The notes: generated by a model from the sequence alone, not told the origin. A stretch of 64,000 bases of DNA from Microbacterium sp. SORGH_AS_0969 (GCF_030818255.1 NZ_JAUTAG010000001.1:3038001-3102000), one strand, 5' to 3'; shown: positions 1 to 8,285, counted from the stretch's first letter. Made by a program: numbers and translations.

Positions 1-1166
1 AACGACTGCTGTGCCGCGATGACCCACGCGCGGACGGCCGCTCCGTCGTCGTCGGCGATCGCTCCCGAGACGTAGTCGAACGAGCGCAGCATCCCCGCGA
101 CGTCACGTACGGCGAGGTCGGGGAGGAGACGTTCCGCCATCGGACGCAACGGTTCGCCCTCGAAGTCGAGCAGCACCCACCCGTTGCTCGGCGTGTGCAG
201 CACCTGCCCCAGGTGCAGATCGCCGTGGACGCGCTGAAGCGCGGGCCACGGCGCCGCCGCCGCGCGGGCGTAGACGGCACGGATGCGATCCACCAGCGGC
301 GCGAGCGCGGGCACCTCGCTCAGCGCGATCGCGAGTCGACGCTCCCATGCCCCGGTGACGGCGGCACGGTCAGCGGCATCGGGCTCGCGCGTGGGGAACG
401 CGGCGGCGAGCGCGACGTGCATCCCCGCCACGGCCTCGCCGAGGGCGCGCGCCGGTTCTCGGAAGTCCTCGTCGGCGCCCGCGGCGTTCAGCGCGACCCG
501 CCAGGCGTCCTCGACACCGTCGAAGAACTGCTGCGCGAAGGCGAGGGAGCCGGTCACCGTCTCGCCCGTCGAGGCCGTCCACGTTCCCCGCAGCTCGCCG
601 ATCGCGGCCGGGACGAACGTCGCTCCACCGGCGGCGAGGGCGGAGGGGAGCTCCACATCGGGATTGCGCCCGCCGTTGACCTGGCGGAAGAGCTTGCAGA
701 TGACCGGGAGGCCGTCCTCGTCGGGGCGGAAGATGATCGACGTGTTGGACTGCTCACCGCTCAGCACCCGCGCCGTCGCCCGTGAGGCGGGTGTGCTGAG
801 GTGCGGAGACCACAGCGCGAGGGCCTCCAGACCGGTCTCGGTCGACACGTCGATGCCGCCGACCGTGACAGCTCGGTAGAGCAGATCGGTGAACGCCTCG
901 TCGGTGGTGGCATCCGCCCACACGCCGCCGTCGATCTCGGCACCGATCAGGCTCCCGGGCGGGACGGTGCCGGCCGGCCGCTTCACGACCGGTACCTGGT
1001 ACACGATCGCGGGAACGGCGGCGTCGTCGCGCACGAGGAGCAGCCGCATGTCCGGTTCGACAAGCGGCCACGACGCGACGAGGGAGAGCCGGGGGTCGCG
1101 GCCCTTGGTTCCGTACCAGCGCTGCCGCGGCATCCATACCGCGAGGAGATCGAGGAGGTCGCCCAT
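1..1166 (-). CDS. mak: Maltokinase, 3' end cut off by the window
   Basis: Probable ATP-dependent kinase making maltose-1-phosphate, the step that feeds the GlgE glucan pathway after trehalose synthase. About 388 residues are visible and the C-terminus lies beyond base 1. Seen motifs: RWYGTKGR near the N-terminus, GEQSNTSIIF (nucleotide-binding loop), HGDLHLGQVL (Brenner-type catalytic loop of aminoglycoside-phosphotransferase-fold kinases), LLDFEGEP (metal-binding Asp) and RDVAGMLRSFDYV. These are typical of actinobacterial maltokinase Pep2/Mak. The ATG at 1166 is preceded by a TACTCT -10 box with 6 nt spacing, which suggests a leaderless transcript. Partner genes treS, glgE or glgB would be expected to the left and are not visible. 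A trehalose synthase-maltokinase fusion is excluded because the N-terminus is visible here. Confidence 0.88.
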   Translation of the reverse strand, partial: MGDLLDLLAVWMPRQRWYGTKGRDPRLSLVASWPLVEPDMRLLLVRDDAAVPAIVYQVPVVKRPAGTVPPGSLIGAEIDGGVWADATTDEAFTDLLYRAVTVGGIDVSTETGLEALALWSPHLSTPASRATARVLSGEQSNTSIIFRPDEDGLPVICKLFRQVNGGRNPDVELPSALAAGGATFVPAAIGELRGTWTASTGETVTGSLAFAQQFFDGVEDAWRVALNAAGADEDFREPARALGEAVAGMHVALAAAFPTREPDAADRAAVTGAWERRLAIALSEVPALAPLVDRIRAVYARAAAAPWPALQRVHGDLHLGQVLHTPSNGWVLLDFEGEPLRPMAERLLPDLAVRDVAGMLRSFDYVSGAIADDDGAAVRAWVIAAQQS

Positions 1167-1172
1167 GCGGCG

Positions 1173-1178
1173 AGAGTA
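1173..1178 (-). promoter_or_regulatory. -10 box of maltokinase (TACTCT)
   Basis: TACTCT on the minus strand lies 6 nt before the ATG at 1166, so transcription would begin at the start codon (leaderless). Same geometry as many other genes in this window. Confidence 0.5.
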
Positions 1179-1237
1179 GCCCGCCGACGTGATCGTCGCG
1201 CGGGTCTTGCGTCCCGGGTCGGCGAGATGAGAAGGGC

Positions 1238-2191
1238 TCAGGATGCCGCGTTCTCGGGCGAGGAGTCTCCGGTGCTCGATTCCACGCCCTCGGCGTCTCT
1301 CTTCCGTCGCGGGAGCGCCTTGCGCGCGATCGCGCCCGTCCGGCGGCCGGCGCCGCCGACGGCACCCGCGAGGACGTCGCCGACGCGCGCCACTCCGTTC
1401 GCGGCGGTCCTCTCGAGCCGCTCGGCGCCGGGCCGTGGCTCGAGGTCGGCCGGGAGTGTCGGCGGCGGGGGACCGAACGCGCGCCGCGCGTTCACGAGGA
1501 CGCGTCGTCCGAGAATGTGGTTGCCGGCGCCGCCGACGACGGCTCCGATGCCGAACGGGAGCGCCTTGCCCAGCCACGACGCCCCTCCGCGCGCCGCGAA
1601 CTGGCGGGCGAACGAGGTCTTCAGCCGATCGACCAGGGGGCCGACCGCAGCGCGGGGGAGCGTCTTGGTGACGAGATCGCCCCAGTACGTCGAGCGACTT
1701 GCGCCTCGGCCCGCGGCCTGCGCGGCCAACTGGGCCACCAGGTCGGTGCCTTCTTTGCCCAGCATCAGCGTCAGTACGAGGGCTCGGGCACGATCCGGGT
1801 CATCGACCGCGACACCGTGCACTTCGGCGACCGACTGGGCATAGAGCGCCGTCGCCTCGAGGAAGCCGATGGTCTCGACTCCGCTGAGCGCGAGGGTGAT
1901 CCCGGTCGTGATCCCGGGCACGACGGCGGTCGCGCCGACCGCCGCGCCGCCGGTGGTCACGGCCGCGAGGTAGCGACGTTCGAGGATTCCGAGGATCTCC
2001 TGCGTGTCGGCATCCCGGTGCCGGAGTCGGATGCTGCGCAGGTGAGCGAGCACGACGGGACGCTGCACCGCGAGGGCACGGTCGAGCAGGCGAATCGCCG
2101 CGGGATGTTCTTCGGAACCCACGGGCGGGAGCCCGCCCTTCCACGGGGCGTCTTCCGGGAGGGAGTGGATGCGATGCACCTTCTCAGCCAT
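1238..2191 (-). CDS. EcsC-like protein of unknown function
   Basis: 317 residues. The core runs from about residue 70 to 245: a hydrophobic, Gly/Ala/Thr-rich stretch (GGAAVGATAVVPGITTGITL), then GVETIGFLEATALYAQSVAEVHG, then LGKALPFGIGAVVGGAGNHILGRRVL. The Gly-rich segment with GGxGNxxLGR resembles the C-terminal part of EcsC-family proteins, whose biochemical role is not settled. The N-terminal 60 residues are charged, and the C-terminal 60 are Pro/Arg-rich and probably disordered. No signal peptide is visible. It stands alone between the maltokinase and a nucleotidyltransferase, all on the minus strand, with gaps of 71 and 48 bases. The ATG at 2191 has GGGAGAAG upstream. The family assignment is from memory of sequence style and is moderate. 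Confidence 0.62.
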   Translation of the reverse strand: MAEKVHRIHSLPEDAPWKGGLPPVGSEEHPAAIRLLDRALAVQRPVVLAHLRSIRLRHRDADTQEILGILERRYLAAVTTGGAAVGATAVVPGITTGITLALSGVETIGFLEATALYAQSVAEVHGVAVDDPDRARALVLTLMLGKEGTDLVAQLAAQAAGRGASRSTYWGDLVTKTLPRAAVGPLVDRLKTSFARQFAARGGASWLGKALPFGIGAVVGGAGNHILGRRVLVNARRAFGPPPPTLPADLEPRPGAERLERTAANGVARVGDVLAGAVGGAGRRTGAIARKALPRRKRDAEGVESSTGDSSPENAAS

Positions 2192-2239
2192 GACGTCATC
2201 TTCTCCCGAGACCGTCCGCGGTCGCGGCGACTTGACGGA

Positions 2240-2932
2240 TCAGACGAAGAGGTTCGCGCGCTCGAGGTCTTCGGCGAAGTCGACCTCGACCGCGTAGAGG
2301 TCGGAGATGTCGAGCGGCTCGACCCGCAGACCGTCGTGGACGATGCCGAGCTCGATGCCGCGCTCGAAGTAGTCCTGGTCGTTCACGCGCTGCAACTGGC
2401 GCGTGAGCGCCTTCTTGTCGCGAGACGACACGTAGTTGATGCCGACGGCTTCACCGACGCCGCCGACGACGGTCTTCGACAGGTTCTTCACGAAGCCCTC
2501 GGCGTCGACCGTGTACTTCACCTCTTCGTCGCCCACGCTCGCGGTGTCGACCGTGACGAACGACCGGTCCGCCTCGATCAGCTCGGTCGCGCGACCCAGC
2601 ACGCGCGGGTCGAAGACGACGTCGCCGTTCATCCACAGCACGCCGGAGCGCCCCGTCTTGGCGAGCGCACGGAGGAGGCTCTTCGAGGTGTTCGTCTGGT
2701 CGTAGCGGTCGTTGTAGACGTAGTCGACGTCGGGGAAGGCGTCGACGATCGTCTCGGCGCGATAGCCGACCACCGTGGTGATGCGAGCGTGGTGGCCGAA
2801 CGCGGCACGGATGTTGTCGTGCTGCTGCTGCATGATGCTGCGGCCGTCCGCGAGCGGGGTGAGGGGCTTCGGCAGGCTGCGGCCGAGGCGCGAGCCCATG
2901 CCCGCGGCGAGAATCACGATCTGAACAGTCAA
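2240..2932 (-). CDS. Sugar-phosphate/choline-phosphate type nucleotidyltransferase
   Basis: 230 residues from a TTG start. NTP-transferase fold: N-terminal signature VILAAGMGSRLG with PKPLTPL a few residues later (nucleotide-binding loop and its lysine), then WMNGDVVFD (the Asp that binds metal) and a C-terminal EVDFAEDLERA that resembles the metal-binding Asp region of LicC/RfbA-like enzymes. It likely activates a phosphorylated sugar or alcohol as an NDP or CDP derivative for cell-surface polymers; the substrate cannot be read from sequence. An in-frame ATG exists at 2962, but TTG at 2932 is preferred because AGGAG sits 6 nt before it and because the family motif would then start at residue 4, as usual. 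Confidence 0.8.
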   Translation of the reverse strand: MTVQIVILAAGMGSRLGRSLPKPLTPLADGRSIMQQQHDNIRAAFGHHARITTVVGYRAETIVDAFPDVDYVYNDRYDQTNTSKSLLRALAKTGRSGVLWMNGDVVFDPRVLGRATELIEADRSFVTVDTASVGDEEVKYTVDAEGFVKNLSKTVVGGVGEAVGINYVSSRDKKALTRQLQRVNDQDYFERGIELGIVHDGLRVEPLDISDLYAVEVDFAEDLERANLFV

Positions 2933-3119
2933 GGCTGGCTCCTGGGGGGGATGAGTCGTCATGTCCGGTTCACCGGAATGTCACGCCTTCGTGCGCTGAC
3001 GATGCTAGCGAAGGGCCCGCCGGGGGTGGCATGATTCGCCCCACTCGTTGTGGTTTCGTGATCGGCTACACCATCTTGGGCCCCGCTGCCTCGCGTACAG
3101 CGGTGTCGGAGGGGCTTGC

Positions 3120-3125
3120 TAGTTT
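3120..3125 (+). promoter_or_regulatory. -10 box TAGTTT of the ABC ATPase gene
   Basis: TAGTTT ends 6 nt before ATG 3132, the spacing of a leaderless transcript. No well-spaced Shine-Dalgarno sequence precedes the start: GGAG ends only 2 nt before ATG. Confidence 0.45.
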
Positions 3126-3131
3126 GGAGTG

Positions 3132-6100
3132 ATGACAGCGTCGCTGCCGCAGCCCCAAGACTCGTCCGCCCCTCGGTCGGACGGCGACGCGGTGAGCGCC
3201 GATTCCACGCCCGACACGCCCCCGACGCCGAAGCCGCGCGCGCCGCGCGCGCCTCGCACGACCACCCCGAGGGCACCACGGACGTCCACCGCTCGCACGC
3301 CGCGCAAGCCCACATCGACGGCCGACACGCCGGAGGCGGGCGAAACCAGTAGTTCGTCGGTCGCGCCGCGCGTGACGAAGAAGCCGGCGGCGAAGAAGCC
3401 CGCCACACCGCGCAAGCCCGCGGCACCTCGCAAGCCCGCGGCTCCGCGCAAGCCCGCAGCATCTCGGCCGGCTCCGTCGACGTCGGCGGTTGCCGCCGAG
3501 ACCGCATCGACTCCCGCCCTGCCCGACGACATCGTCATTCCTCCGCGCCCGCCGCTTCCCGTCGCGGCCCCCCGCGTCGAGGACGCGGACTCCGCCGCCG
3601 ACTCAGCGTCCGCGGGCGATGTCGCTGAACGGTCGCCGTCGGCCGGGGCTGCGGTCGAGCCCGCGACGGCAGCGAATGCCTCACTCGACGAGCAGACCTC
3701 CGCGGATGTCGCGGCCGAAGACCCGGTGCCTGCTGACGCCGCGGTCGACGAGCACGCACCCACTGAGCAGGCTCCTAGCGATGCGGTGGCGGATCCGGAA
3801 CCCGCTGACGCTGCGGCCGAAGACCCCACTCCCGCTGACGTCGCGATCGAAGAGCCCGTCGTCGCTGACGACCAGCCCGTCGTCGCTGACGCCGCGCCGA
3901 TCGTCGACGAGTCGGCGAACGATGCCGCGCCGACCGTCGAGGCTCTCGTCGACGAGCCGGTCGACACCTCGGCCGACACGGTCGTGGAAGATCCCACCCC
4001 CGCAGATGTCGCCGTCGAGGAACCCGCGCTCGTCGACGAGGGCGACGGTGCCCCGGATGCCGGGGCGGAGGCCGTGTCGCACACCGTCGAGGAGCCCTCG
4101 GGAGATTCGGGCGATGCCCTCGACGAGCTGCTGACGGCCGAGGCCGACGAGCCCGTGGCTTCCGCCGATCGTGTCGAGGACGCTACGCACGCCGACGACG
4201 AGCCGACCGCCGCGGTGTCCACGGGCGCCGCGATCGGCGCTGCGGCGCTCGACGGCGCCCCCTCGTCGACGGACGTCGACGAGGCGATCCCGGCTCTCGC
4301 TCTCCGCAACGTCACCAAGACCTTCGGTGAGCTGCGGGCCGTCGACGGCATCGACCTCACGATCCCCGCCGGATCGTTCTACGGCCTGGTGGGTCCGAAC
4401 GGTGCCGGCAAGACGACGACGCTGTCGATCATCGCGGGGCTCCTGCGTGCCGACGCGGGCACGGTCTCGATCAACGGCGTCGACGCCGCGAAGAACTCGC
4501 GCGCGGCGAAGAAGATGATCGGCGTGCTGCCGGACCGCCTTCGCACGTTCGATCGCCTCACCGGGCGACAGCTCCTGTCGTACTACGGCGCCCTGCGCGG
4601 TCTGCCGGCCGCTCTCGTCGAGAGTCGCTCCGCCGATCTCGCGCGTGCCTTCGATCTGGTCGATGCCCTCGCGCGCCCCGTGTCCGATTACTCGGCCGGC
4701 ATGACGAAGAAGGTCATGCTCGCCGGTGCGATGATCCACTCGCCTCGACTGCTGGTACTCGACGAGCCGTTCGAAGCGGTCGACCCGGTCTCGAGTGCGG
4801 TGATCCTCGACATCCTCGGCGCCTACGTCGGCCACGGCGGAACGGTCATCCTTTCCAGCCACGGAATGGAACTGGTGGAGCGCGTGTGCTCGCGTGTCGC
4901 GGTCATCGTGTCGGGGCAGGTTCTCGCCGAGGGCACGGTCGACGAGGTACGTGGCGAGGCCAGCCTCGAACAGCGCTTTCCTCGAGCTCGCGGGCGGTCT
5001 CGGCGACGTGGAGGGCCTGGAGTGGTTGCACACGTTCTCCGGCTGAGGCTGGCCATGATGCTCGGCGCCCTGCGGGGCGACCGAGACGATGTCCTCCGCC
5101 GAGTTGTGGGCCTCGTGGTGCTCGTCGCGGGCACCGTTTTCGCGGCCGTGAACGCGAGCGGTCTGGGCGAGGTCGATCGCCTCACCGCCGGTGTGGTGAC
5201 GGTCCTCGCGGGTTCCGCCATCACGCTCGGTTTCGCGGTCGCACCGCCGGTCACGGCATCCGTCGATCCCCTCGATCCGCGTCGGTTCGCCGTCGTCGGA
5301 CCGGAGCCTCGACCCCTCGCCGGTGCGCTGCTGCTCGCCGGCTTCCTGAGCGTCCCGGTGTTCGCGGTGCTGGTGCTCGCCATCAGCGTCGCCGTCGCGT
5401 GGAGCGAGCAGGGCGTGGGGGCTCTCGCGAGCGTCGTGTCGATCGCGCTCGGGCTCACGACGTGCGTGCTGCTCGCGCGCGTCAGCATGGCGCTCGGAGC
5501 CCTGGTGAAGCGTCCCCGGCAGTCGCGTGAGCTCGCGGGGGTCTACCTCGTCGCCGTGCTCGTGGTGGTCGTGCCCGTCGCGGTCTTCCTCGGCTCTCTC
5601 GAGTGGCAGGGGACCGTTCCTTCACAGCTGGTGTCCGCCGCCGAAGCCCTGGCCTGGACGCCCGTGGGCGCCGCCTGGGGGATCGCTCTCGCGCCGACGC
5701 CGGGTGCCGCCGTCGGGAGCGCCGTCGTGGCTGTCGCCACGGTCGCCGCTCTCACGGCCGTGTGGTTCATCCTCGTCCGCATCCTGCTCACGACCACGCC
5801 GCGGCCCGTGGCCGTGCGCGAGCGGGGCGGCCTCGGCTGGTTCGCCCTGCTCCCCGGCACGCCCGGGGGTGCCGTCGCCGCGCGCAGCCTCTCGTACTGG
5901 CTGCGGGATCGCCGATACCTCGTCAACATCGTGGTCGTGCCGATCGCGGCCGTGCTCTCGATGGTGCCTCTCGTCGTGGCGGGTGTCCCCCTCGAGATGG
6001 CGGCGCTCCTGCCGGTGCCGATCATGGCGCTGTTCTTCGGATGGCTGCCCCACAACGACCTCGCGTACGATTCGACCGCCCTCTGGATGCACATCGCCAG

Positions 6101-6584
6101 CGGCGTCCGTGGGCTGTCCGATCGGATCGGGCGACTGGTGCCCGTGCTCCTCATCGGACTCCCGATCCTCGCGGTCTCGATCCCGCTCGCGATCGTCGCT
6201 CACGGGCGGTGGGCCTTCCTCCCGGCCTTGATCGGCGTCTGCGCTGCCCTGTTCCTCTCTGGTCTGGGCTTGTCGAGCATCTCTTCGGTCGTCGCGCCGT
6301 ACGCCGTGTCGCGACCCGGCGACAGCCCGTTCCAGCAGCCTCAGCGGACCGGCTCGGGCGGGGTGATCGCGCAGGCGCTCGTCATGCTCGGCTCGCTCCT
6401 CGCCGCGTCACCGGCGATCTGGCTCGCCGCGAGGGCGTTGGCATCCGACACGGAAGATGCTCTCGGCGCGCTCTGGGCCGGCCTGGCGGCCGGAGGGATC
6501 GTCCTGGTGGTCGGCATCGCGGTCGGCGCGCTCTTGTTCGAGCGCCGCGGAACGCGGCTGATGGAGTTCGCCGAAGCCACGTGA
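3132..6584 (+). CDS. ABC transporter ATPase with giant N-terminal tail, fused in one frame to its permease
   Basis: As read, one ORF of about 1150 residues. Residues 1-125 are basic and Pro/Ala/Arg/Lys-rich (repeated PRKPAA), and residues 126-385 are acidic Asp/Glu/Ala/Pro repeats. An ABC ATPase domain starts near residue 387, with Walker A GPNGAGKTT, variant signature YSAGMTKK, Walker B LLVLDEP and switch His in LSSHGME. A multi-spanning membrane protein follows from about residue 635, with many hydrophobic segments, so it is the export permease. The junction is suspect: a TTT run at 4977-4979 would, with one T fewer, let the ATPase end normally at TGA 5044-5046 and the permease start at GTG 5022 behind GGAGGG. 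The native state is therefore probably two overlapping genes (3132-5046 and 5022-6584). The substrate is unknown. The tail is not part of known ABC folds and may be an interaction region. Confidence 0.8.
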   Translation: MTASLPQPQDSSAPRSDGDAVSADSTPDTPPTPKPRAPRAPRTTTPRAPRTSTARTPRKPTSTADTPEAGETSSSSVAPRVTKKPAAKKPATPRKPAAPRKPAAPRKPAASRPAPSTSAVAAETASTPALPDDIVIPPRPPLPVAAPRVEDADSAADSASAGDVAERSPSAGAAVEPATAANASLDEQTSADVAAEDPVPADAAVDEHAPTEQAPSDAVADPEPADAAAEDPTPADVAIEEPVVADDQPVVADAAPIVDESANDAAPTVEALVDEPVDTSADTVVEDPTPADVAVEEPALVDEGDGAPDAGAEAVSHTVEEPSGDSGDALDELLTAEADEPVASADRVEDATHADDEPTAAVSTGAAIGAAALDGAPSSTDVDEAIPALALRNVTKTFGELRAVDGIDLTIPAGSFYGLVGPNGAGKTTTLSIIAGLLRADAGTVSINGVDAAKNSRAAKKMIGVLPDRLRTFDRLTGRQLLSYYGALRGLPAALVESRSADLARAFDLVDALARPVSDYSAGMTKKVMLAGAMIHSPRLLVLDEPFEAVDPVSSAVILDILGAYVGHGGTVILSSHGMELVERVCSRVAVIVSGQVLAEGTVDEVRGEASLEQRFPRARGRSRRRGGPGVVAHVLRLRLAMMLGALRGDRDDVLRRVVGLVVLVAGTVFAAVNASGLGEVDRLTAGVVTVLAGSAITLGFAVAPPVTASVDPLDPRRFAVVGPEPRPLAGALLLAGFLSVPVFAVLVLAISVAVAWSEQGVGALASVVSIALGLTTCVLLARVSMALGALVKRPRQSRELAGVYLVAVLVVVVPVAVFLGSLEWQGTVPSQLVSAAEALAWTPVGAAWGIALAPTPGAAVGSAVVAVATVAALTAVWFILVRILLTTTPRPVAVRERGGLGWFALLPGTPGGAVAARSLSYWLRDRRYLVNIVVVPIAAVLSMVPLVVAGVPLEMAALLPVPIMALFFGWLPHNDLAYDSTALWMHIASGVRGLSDRIGRLVPVLLIGLPILAVSIPLAIVAHGRWAFLPALIGVCAALFLSGLGLSSISSVVAPYAVSRPGDSPFQQPQRTGSGGVIAQALVMLGSLLAASPAIWLAARALASDTEDALGALWAGLAAGGIVLVVGIAVGALLFERRGTRLMEFAEAT
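4977..5046 (+). other. Apparent +1 frameshift between ABC ATPase and permease
   Basis: After the TTT at 4977-4979 the long ORF reads an Arg/Gly/Pro-rich linker (PRARGRSRRRGGPG), the typical look of an out-of-frame GC-rich gene. The other frame reads FLELAGGLGDVEGLEWLHTF followed by Ser-Gly and a TGA at 5044, a normal ABC ATPase ending. GGAGGG at 5010-5015 lies 6 nt before GTG 5022, which is in the permease frame. This fits a translationally coupled overlap of 25 nt that has been fused by one extra T (error or mutation) or by programmed shifting. Confidence 0.8.
5022..6584 (+). CDS. ABC-2-like permease (native second gene of the fused ORF)
   Basis: If the frameshift is removed, this is a separate 520-residue membrane protein starting at GTG 5022 with GGAGGG 6 nt upstream. 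It has about ten or more hydrophobic segments in two clusters, separated near residue 270 by a cytoplasmic stretch with RPVAVRERGGLGWFALLPGTPGG and YWLRDRRYLVN. The last helix ends in LLFERRGTRLMEFAEAT. It would pair with the upstream ATPase to export an unidentified substrate. It resembles the large actinobacterial ABC exporter permeases that follow a YadG/CcmA-type ATPase. It ends 60 bases before the next gene. Confidence 0.7.
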   Translation: MVAHVLRLRLAMMLGALRGDRDDVLRRVVGLVVLVAGTVFAAVNASGLGEVDRLTAGVVTVLAGSAITLGFAVAPPVTASVDPLDPRRFAVVGPEPRPLAGALLLAGFLSVPVFAVLVLAISVAVAWSEQGVGALASVVSIALGLTTCVLLARVSMALGALVKRPRQSRELAGVYLVAVLVVVVPVAVFLGSLEWQGTVPSQLVSAAEALAWTPVGAAWGIALAPTPGAAVGSAVVAVATVAALTAVWFILVRILLTTTPRPVAVRERGGLGWFALLPGTPGGAVAARSLSYWLRDRRYLVNIVVVPIAAVLSMVPLVVAGVPLEMAALLPVPIMALFFGWLPHNDLAYDSTALWMHIASGVRGLSDRIGRLVPVLLIGLPILAVSIPLAIVAHGRWAFLPALIGVCAALFLSGLGLSSISSVVAPYAVSRPGDSPFQQPQRTGSGGVIAQALVMLGSLLAASPAIWLAARALASDTEDALGALWAGLAAGGIVLVVGIAVGALLFERRGTRLMEFAEAT

Positions 6585-6630
6585 TCGGGCGCCGTCGATC
6601 GCGACCGGTCCGCACGGTGCGCTCCGCGGC

Positions 6631-6636
6631 TACACT
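6631..6636 (+). promoter_or_regulatory. -10 box TACACT of the DUF3039 gene
   Basis: TACACT lies 8 nt before ATG 6645 with no Shine-Dalgarno sequence between, consistent with a leaderless start. Confidence 0.5.
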
Positions 6637-6644
6637 GGCAGACC

Positions 6645-6911
6645 ATGAGCACGCCTCTCGACAGTCCTGACAGCGGGGGCCTTGCGACCCTGGATCGTGA
6701 GCTCGAGGAGCTCATCCGCGAAGAGAACATCGAGCCGGGTGACCACGAGCGCTTCTCGCACTACGTCAAGAAAGACAAGATCCTCGAGTCCGCCCTCACC
6801 GGCAAGCCGGTGCGCGCGCTCTGCGGTAAGAAGTGGACGCCGGGTCGCGACCCCGAGAAGTTCCCCGTGTGCCCGCAGTGCAAAGAGATCTACGAGTCGC
6901 TGACCAAGTAG
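6645..6911 (+). CDS. DUF3039 domain protein, small zinc-ribbon-like
   Basis: 88 residues, the usual length of actinobacterial DUF3039 proteins. An acidic N-terminal half (ELEELIREENIEPGDHERFSHYV) is followed by ALTGKPVRALCGKKWTPGRDPEKFPVCPQCKEIYE. The three cysteines (ALCGK and VCPQCK), probably with a histidine, look like a zinc site. The family is conserved in Actinobacteria, and its function is unknown to me. The gene converges on pncB, with a shared hairpin in the 27-bp gap. The predicted leaderless promoter suggests independent transcription from the ABC gene 60 bases upstream. Confidence 0.9.
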   Translation: MSTPLDSPDSGGLATLDRELEELIREENIEPGDHERFSHYVKKDKILESALTGKPVRALCGKKWTPGRDPEKFPVCPQCKEIYESLTK

Positions 6912-6912
6912 C

Positions 6913-6944
6913 GGCTGAGCGACCCGCTCACCCGGGGCTCAGCC
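6913..6944. terminator. Bidirectional hairpin between DUF3039 gene and pncB
   Basis: GGCTGAGC (6913-6920) pairs with GCTCAGCC (6937-6944) across a 16-nt loop. It sits exactly between the two convergent stops and includes the pncB stop codon. No T-tract, as is common for actinobacterial terminators. Confidence 0.5.
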
Positions 6945-8273
6945 TCGGGGCGTCGCCTCGCGATACTCCGTCGCCAGGGCGGGGTCGGCCTTGCTGAGAG
7001 CGAGTGCTCGCACGGGGAGCTCTTCACGCACGCGCGCGTGATGAGCCCGCGCGGCCTCGACGCCGGCGGGGCCGAGGGCCGCGGCATCCGCCTCTCCGTC
7101 CACCATGAGCGCGACCTGCAGCGATCGTGCGTCCGGGTGCTCAGCGGCGGTGGCGAGTTCTTCGAAGCCGTCGCTGACGATGATCAGTTCCGACGTGGCC
7201 GTTCCCTGATCGAGCGTCCGGAAGGCGGCCTTACGTCCCCCGTGCGATGCCTTCTGCGTCGACGCCTTCGCGACGGCGACCCACGATCCGTCGGTGGCTT
7301 CGCGGGCGACGAGCTTGAAGACGAGACCCGCCGTCGGAACGCCCGAGCCGGTGGCGACGGAGGTGCCGACGCCGTACGCGTCGACGGGGGAGGCGGCGAG
7401 GGCCGCCAGGGCGTACTCGTCCAGGTCGCTCGTGACGGTGATCCGGGTTCCCGTGGCGCCGAGCTCGTCGAGGAGGGCGCGCACTTCGCCCGCGACGATC
7501 GGGAGGTCGCCCGAATCGATGCGGACGCCGCCGAGCTCCGTTCCCGCCACGCGGACCGCGGTGCGGACCCCCTCCGCGATGTCGTACGTGTCGATCAGCA
7601 GGGTCGTGTCGGTGCCGAGCGCCTCGATCTGGGAGCGGAACGCGTCTTCCTCGCTGTCGTGGAGAAGTGTCCACGCGTGCGCCGCGGTCCCCATGGTGGG
7701 CACGCCCCAGCGCCGGCCGGCTTCGAGATTGCTGGTCGCCGAGAAGCCGGCGATGTAGGCGGCGCGAGCGGCGGCGACCGCCGCCTCCTCGCTCGCGCGC
7801 CGCGAGCCCATCTCTGCCAGGGGGCGGTCGCCGGCGGCCACGCTCATGCGGGCCGCCGCCGTCGCGACGGCGGAGTCGTAGTTCAGGATGCTGAGGGCGA
7901 GGGTCTCCAGCACGACGGCATCGGCGAACGTGCCCTCGATCGTCAGCAGCGGTGACCCCGGGAAGTAGACCTCGCCCTCGCGGTAGCCGGTCACCGAGCC
8001 CGTGAAGCGGTAATCGGCGAGGTGGTCGATGGTCGTGGCATCCACGATCCGGTTGTCGCGCAGGAACCGGAGTTCGTCGTCGCCGAAGCGGAAGTCCCGG
8101 ATGGCGTCGAGGAGTCGACCGGTGCCGGCGACGACGCCGAACCGACGACCGCCGGACAGTCGGCGACCGAACACCTCGAACACGCAGCGGCGCGCGGCGG
8201 TGCCGTCGCGGAGGGCCGCGTCGAGCATCGTGAGTTCGTAGCGGTCGGTGTGCAGGGCGGTGCTACGCGTCAT
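6939..8273 (-). CDS. pncB: Nicotinate phosphoribosyltransferase
   Basis: 444 residues. It makes nicotinate mononucleotide from nicotinate and PRPP with ATP use, in the NAD salvage (Preiss-Handler) pathway in the cytosol. Visible family motifs: HTDRYELTML at the N-terminus, LNYDSAVATAAARM, SRRASEEAA, SNLEAGRRWGVPTMGTAAHAW (containing the conserved His), DTYDIAEGV, GVRIDSGDL (phosphoribosyl binding) and DAYGVGTSVATG. The length is normal. The ATG at 8273 is preceded by a TAGGCT box with 6 nt spacing, so a leaderless transcript is likely. It stands alone, divergent from murI and convergent with the DUF3039 gene. Confidence 0.96.
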   Translation of the reverse strand: MTRSTALHTDRYELTMLDAALRDGTAARRCVFEVFGRRLSGGRRFGVVAGTGRLLDAIRDFRFGDDELRFLRDNRIVDATTIDHLADYRFTGSVTGYREGEVYFPGSPLLTIEGTFADAVVLETLALSILNYDSAVATAAARMSVAAGDRPLAEMGSRRASEEAAVAAARAAYIAGFSATSNLEAGRRWGVPTMGTAAHAWTLLHDSEEDAFRSQIEALGTDTTLLIDTYDIAEGVRTAVRVAGTELGGVRIDSGDLPIVAGEVRALLDELGATGTRITVTSDLDEYALAALAASPVDAYGVGTSVATGSGVPTAGLVFKLVAREATDGSWVAVAKASTQKASHGGRKAAFRTLDQGTATSELIIVSDGFEELATAAEHPDARSLQVALMVDGEADAAALGPAGVEAARAHHARVREELPVRALALSKADPALATEYREATPRG

Positions 8274-8279
8274 GGCGTC

Positions 8280-8285
8280 AGCCTA
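8280..8285 (-). promoter_or_regulatory. -10 box TAGGCT of pncB
   Basis: Minus-strand TAGGCT, 6 nt before the pncB ATG at 8273; leaderless geometry. Confidence 0.55.
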
